Assembly (NCBI RefSeq): GCF_004363955.1
Contig: NZ_SNZR01000015.1
Location: 248,001-312,000, forward strand
Source: Enterovirga rhinocerotis
GTDB taxonomy: Bacteria > Pseudomonadota > Alphaproteobacteria > Rhizobiales > Beijerinckiaceae
Reading direction: 5' to 3'
DNA length: 64,000 bases
The notes under the pieces are model-generated. The model was given only the letters and a program-made list of their open reading frames with translations. It had not been told where the DNA came from and ran no database searches. Positions 61,534-64,000 of this stretch are shown here, in pieces (the first letter of the stretch is position 1; each line of letters starts with the position of its first letter). Made by a program: the position numbers and the translations under genes.

Positions 61534-61749
61534 ATGTCTCAGCACCGCTTCGGCGTTGGCGAGCAGGTCCGCTTGGCGGCCCGCTATCCGGACCCGGCAG
61601 GCAGCGCCGTCTACGAGGTCGTCCGCCTGATGCCAGAGACCGCCAACGGAGAATTCCACTATCGCGTCCGCGGCCCGAACGGTCAGGAGCGTGCCGCGGC
61701 CGAGAGCCAGCTCTCCGCCCTCGAGCCCGCCATGGCCGCCGGGACCTGA
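61534..61749 (+). CDS. Small conserved protein of unknown function
   Basis: 71 residues. [53 protein letters not shown] is a compact beta-rich pattern, perhaps an SH3-like barrel that binds another protein or nucleic acid. ATG at 61534 is preceded by AGGAG 8 bases upstream, so it is likely translated. The gene lies 44 bases before rlmN on the same strand. I recognise no named family. Confidence 0.65.
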   Translation: MSQHRFGVGEQVRLAARYPDPAGSAVYEVVRLMPETANGEFHYRVRGPNGQERAAAESQLSALEPAMAAGT

Positions 61750-61792
61750 CATCGCCGCCTTCGCGGCGACCAGCCTCTTCCCAGCCTTTCCG

Positions 61793-63058
61793 ATGATCGA
61801 GACACAACTCAGCCCGGCAGCCGCACCGTCGTCGGGGATGGCGCCCCTCGGCCCCCTGCCGAGCCAGGCCTCTCCGGCGCAGAGCGCGGGCGAGGGCCGG
61901 CCCACGCTCGTCGGTCTGACGCGGGGCGGGCTCAAGGACCACCTCGCCGCGATCGGCGTGCCCGAGCGAGAGCTGCGCATGCGCGTCGGCCAGCTCTGGC
62001 ACTGGCTCTACAGCCGGGGCATCACGTCCTTCGACGAGATGACCAATGTCGGCAAGGCGCTCCGCGCGCGTCTCACCGAGACGTCGACGCTCGCCCGGCC
62101 GGAGGTCGTGGCCGAGCAGGTCTCCCGCGACGGGACGCGGAAGTGGGTTCTGCGCATGCCGGCCCATCCCGGCGATCGCGGGGCCCGGCCGGCCCAGATC
62201 GAATGCGTCTATATTCCGGAGAGCGACCGCGGCACGCTCTGCGTGTCCTCGCAGGTCGGGTGCACGCTCACCTGCTCGTTCTGCCACACCGGCACCCAGC
62301 GGCTCGTGCGCAATCTCGACGCGGCGGAGATCGCCGCCCAGCTCGTCGTCGCGCGTGACCGCCTGGGCGATTGGCCGGGCGGCACCCGCCCGACGGACGG
62401 GCTGACGCCGGCCGAGGGCGAGCGCGCGGTCACGAACATCGTCTTCATGGGGATGGGCGAGCCGCTCTACAATCTCGACAACGTCGTCGATGCCGTCGAC
62501 GTGATGAGCGACAACGAGGGCCTCACCCTCTCGCGCCGCCGCATCACCGTCTCGAGTTCGGGCGTGGTGCCGGAGCTGCCGGCGCTCGGCGAGCGGGCGG
62601 GGGCGATGCTCGCGATCTCGCTCCACGCCGTCCGGGACGATCTCCGCAACGAGCTCGTGCCGCTGAACAAGCGCTATCCGATCGAGGCGCTGCTCGATGC
62701 CTGCCGCGCCTATCCGGGCCTGTCCAACGCGCGCCGCATCACCTTCGAATACGTCATGCTGAAGGGCGTGAACGATTCGGACGCCGATGCGCGCGAGCTG
62801 GTGCGGCTGCTGAAGGGCATCCCGGCCAAGATCAACCTGATCCCCTTCAATCCCTGGCCCGGTACCCGCTACGAGTGCTCGGACTGGGACCGGATCGAGC
62901 GCTTCTCGGACATCGTCTTCCGCGCCGGCTATGCCTCCCCGGTCCGCACCCCTCGCGGGCGGGACATCCTGGCCGCCTGCGGCCAGCTCAAGAGCGAGAC
63001 CGAACGCCTCTCGGCAAGGGCCCGGCTGATGGCCGAGGCCGCGCAGGTGGCGGAGTAG
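61793..63058 (+). CDS. rlmN: 23S rRNA/tRNA adenine C2-methyltransferase RlmN (radical SAM)
   Basis: 421 residues. The radical-SAM cluster motif CxxxCxxC is in [15 protein letters not shown], with [12 protein letters not shown] and the SAM-binding [15 protein letters not shown]. The C-terminal Cys needed for the methyl-transfer mechanism is in [15 protein letters not shown]. RlmN methylates A2503 of 23S rRNA and A37 of some tRNAs, improving accuracy. An N-terminal extension of about 35 residues before the usual start is Pro/Ala-rich. ATG 61793 was chosen over a longer frame. Confidence 0.96.
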   Translation: MIETQLSPAAAPSSGMAPLGPLPSQASPAQSAGEGRPTLVGLTRGGLKDHLAAIGVPERELRMRVGQLWHWLYSRGITSFDEMTNVGKALRARLTETSTLARPEVVAEQVSRDGTRKWVLRMPAHPGDRGARPAQIECVYIPESDRGTLCVSSQVGCTLTCSFCHTGTQRLVRNLDAAEIAAQLVVARDRLGDWPGGTRPTDGLTPAEGERAVTNIVFMGMGEPLYNLDNVVDAVDVMSDNEGLTLSRRRITVSSSGVVPELPALGERAGAMLAISLHAVRDDLRNELVPLNKRYPIEALLDACRAYPGLSNARRITFEYVMLKGVNDSDADARELVRLLKGIPAKINLIPFNPWPGTRYECSDWDRIERFSDIVFRAGYASPVRTPRGRDILAACGQLKSETERLSARARLMAEAAQVAE

Positions 63059-63062
63059 CTGC

Positions 63063-63356
63063 TCAAGGCCAGCCGGCCTCTCTACCGTGCCGAACCGCCA
63101 GGATCGTGATCTGGTCGTCGCTCAGCCTGTACCGGACAATGTACCCCGCCGAGCCGAAGAAGATCGGCCATTCGCGATACTCAGGGGGCAGCTTCGCGAT
63201 CCTGTGACCGGCCTCGGGATGCGATGCGAGAAGGCGGGAGCTTGCCCGAATGGTCCGGATGGCGCGACCTGCGGCGTCGCGGTTCTTGTCGGCGAGAAAA
63301 CGATGCAGGCGGCTCAGGTCCCGTATGGCGGCGGGAGACCAGATCAGCCGTGGCAC
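63063..63356 (-). CDS. RelE/ParE-family type II toxin
   Basis: 97 residues from a GTG start (63356). The fold is shown by LIWSPAAIRDLSRLHRFLADKN, ALKASR-like RTIRASSRLLASHPEAGHRI and the final strand YIVRYRLSDDQITILAVRHGRE, which has the basic and aromatic residues of active toxins. It overlaps the end of the antitoxin gene by 13 bases, so the toxin depends on antitoxin translation. Target could be gyrase (ParE-like) or ribosome-bound mRNA (RelE-like); sequence alone does not say. rlmN converges on it with a 4-base gap. Confidence 0.87.
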   Translation of the reverse strand: MPRLIWSPAAIRDLSRLHRFLADKNRDAAGRAIRTIRASSRLLASHPEAGHRIAKLPPEYREWPIFFGSAGYIVRYRLSDDQITILAVRHGREAGWP

Positions 63357-63625
63357 GGCGGCGGATCGACGTCCTCGCCCGCTTCCAGGCGCGCGAGCCA
63401 GGCGTCGACCTCCTCATCCGTCAGATGCTGGCCCGTCCTCTCGTATTCGATCCAGGCGGCCAAAGTATCCCGGTTCAGGAGATCGCGTTCCTCCTCCCGG
63501 TCCAGATATTGCGCGATGGCTTCGCGCATGACGGAATCGGATGTGCTCCGTCGGGCGTCAGCCAAGCGGCGGACGCGCTCCTTCATGTCTTGATCGAGGG
63601 TCAGGCCCGTCGTCGCGAGAGCCAT
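63344..63625 (-). CDS. Ribbon-helix-helix antitoxin (CopG/ParD type)
   Basis: 93 residues from ATG 63625, with CGGAGG 6 bases upstream. ALATTGLTLDQDMKERVRRLADARRSTSDSVMREAIAQYLDREEE is a ribbon-helix-helix DNA-binding start; the acidic C-terminus (LTDEEVDAWLARLEAGED) neutralises the basic toxin. It precedes the toxin and overlaps it by 13 bases. Expected autorepression through its promoter at about 63650. The following intergenic space holds no clear palindrome. Confidence 0.87.
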   Translation of the reverse strand: MALATTGLTLDQDMKERVRRLADARRSTSDSVMREAIAQYLDREEERDLLNRDTLAAWIEYERTGQHLTDEEVDAWLARLEAGEDVDPPPCHG

Positions 63626-63699
63626 GGATGCCTCCGGCCACTGCAACGTTTATCGTAGCATCCCATCTCGCCCCGCCCAAGCGAGGCGACGGACGCCGC

Positions 63700-64000
63700 T
63701 CAGGGCCGCCAGGTTGCTGCCGGCTCGGCCTCTTCGACATCCTCCCGCCGGGCGGCGGTGATCTGCGCGAAGAGCAGGCGTAGCGCATCCTCGACGCCCC
63801 GGCCGGAGGCCGAAGACAAAAGCAGCGGCCGGGAGCCCGCCGCCTTGCCGAGCGCGGCGAGGCGCTCCTTCGCAAGGTCGGGGTCGAGGGAATCCGCCTT
63901 CGACAAGGCCACGATCTCCGGCTTCTCGTCGAGCCCCGCGCCGTAGGCCGAGAGCTCCTCGCGAATGACGCGGTAGGCCTCGGCCGGATCCTCCTGGGTG
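63700..64000 (-). CDS. obgE: GTPase Obg/CgtA, C-terminal part (cut by window edge)
   Basis: The minus-strand frame is open from the right edge to a stop at 63700 (100 residues seen). RVIREELSAYGAGLDEKPEIV, then ALSKADSLD, carries the guanine-specificity motif SKAD of Obg GTPases, and PLLLSSASGRGVEDALRLL is the following G5-type segment. Obg couples ribosome assembly with the stringent response. The N-terminal Obg fold and P-loop are outside the window. No gene upstream can be seen. Confidence 0.88.
   Translation of the reverse strand, partial: TQEDPAEAYRVIREELSAYGAGLDEKPEIVALSKADSLDPDLAKERLAALGKAAGSRPLLLSSASGRGVEDALRLLFAQITAARREDVEEAEPAATWRP

Overview
The window is GC-rich (by eye about two thirds G+C), densely packed bacterial chromosome, most probably from an alphaproteobacterium of the Hyphomicrobiales; Methylobacteriaceae or a close relative is my best guess. 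This rests on an Irr-type Fur homologue with a Cys-Pro heme motif, a SUF operon preceded by Irr-box-like palindromes, the purL/bolA/grxD set, an acdS/acdR pair and several short palindromic repeat families I associate with this order. I see no rRNA, tRNA, CRISPR array, insertion sequence or prophage.

Layout. 1-9631 is a catabolic or accessory island: the tail of a LysR regulator, then on the minus strand a 2-hydroxyacid dehydrogenase, an RraA-like aldolase, two Bug/TctC binding proteins, a metallo-beta-lactamase-fold lactonase-like enzyme, an ACS-type MFS transporter, an NAD-dependent epimerase and an aldehyde dehydrogenase, with a divergent GntR/FCD regulator. 9632-10194 has no convincing gene but carries two Zur-box-like palindromes before the most interesting locus, 10195-17259: a TonB-dependent receptor, an exported and membrane-anchored CobN-like chelatase, a MotA/TolQ/ExbB-like channel protein and a DUF2149 protein, translationally coupled end to end. 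This resembles the Bacteroidota hmuRSUV heme locus and the zinc-limitation-induced PA1922-PA1925 operon of Pseudomonas aeruginosa. Two Opp/Dpp-type ABC ATPases without permeases follow (17523-19519).

19770-28985 holds accessory enzymes (a DenD-like dehydrogenase, an SDR, a double-GNAT protein coupled to a PEP-mutase-like enzyme, a VOC protein, a truncated YdeI-like protein, a WYL regulator), a Pro/Ala-rich membrane protein, ybgC, a metallophosphoesterase and a ParDE pair. 28993-34785 carries envelope and housekeeping genes: pal, two L,D-transpeptidases, ruvB, rpmE and an ABC exporter. 34991-40586 is grxD, panB, the acdS/acdR divergent pair, bolA and purL. 40741-45313 has a TadG-like VWA protein, an HpcH aldolase, a CaiB CoA-transferase, a PilZ protein and an alpha/beta hydrolase.

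45564-54192 is the iron-sulfur assembly operon: cysteine desulfurase, sufB, sufC, sufD, sufS, sufT, with four unusual passengers (a TIMP/NTR-like exported protein, a small coiled-coil protein and two tandem Yip1-like membrane proteins). Two tandem Irr-box-like palindromes lie upstream, and irr itself is at 59765. The right end carries a GGDEF/EAL protein, a DUF1508 protein with a histone-H1-like tail, a RBBP9-like hydrolase lacking its serine, an AEC transporter, irr, fabA, a cold-shock protein, rlmN, a RelE/ParE-type toxin pair and the end of obg.

Metal handling is a recurring theme: a probable metal-regulated porphyrin or metallophore uptake module, Irr, a SUF operon with Irr-like operators, and the Fe-S partners GrxD and BolA.
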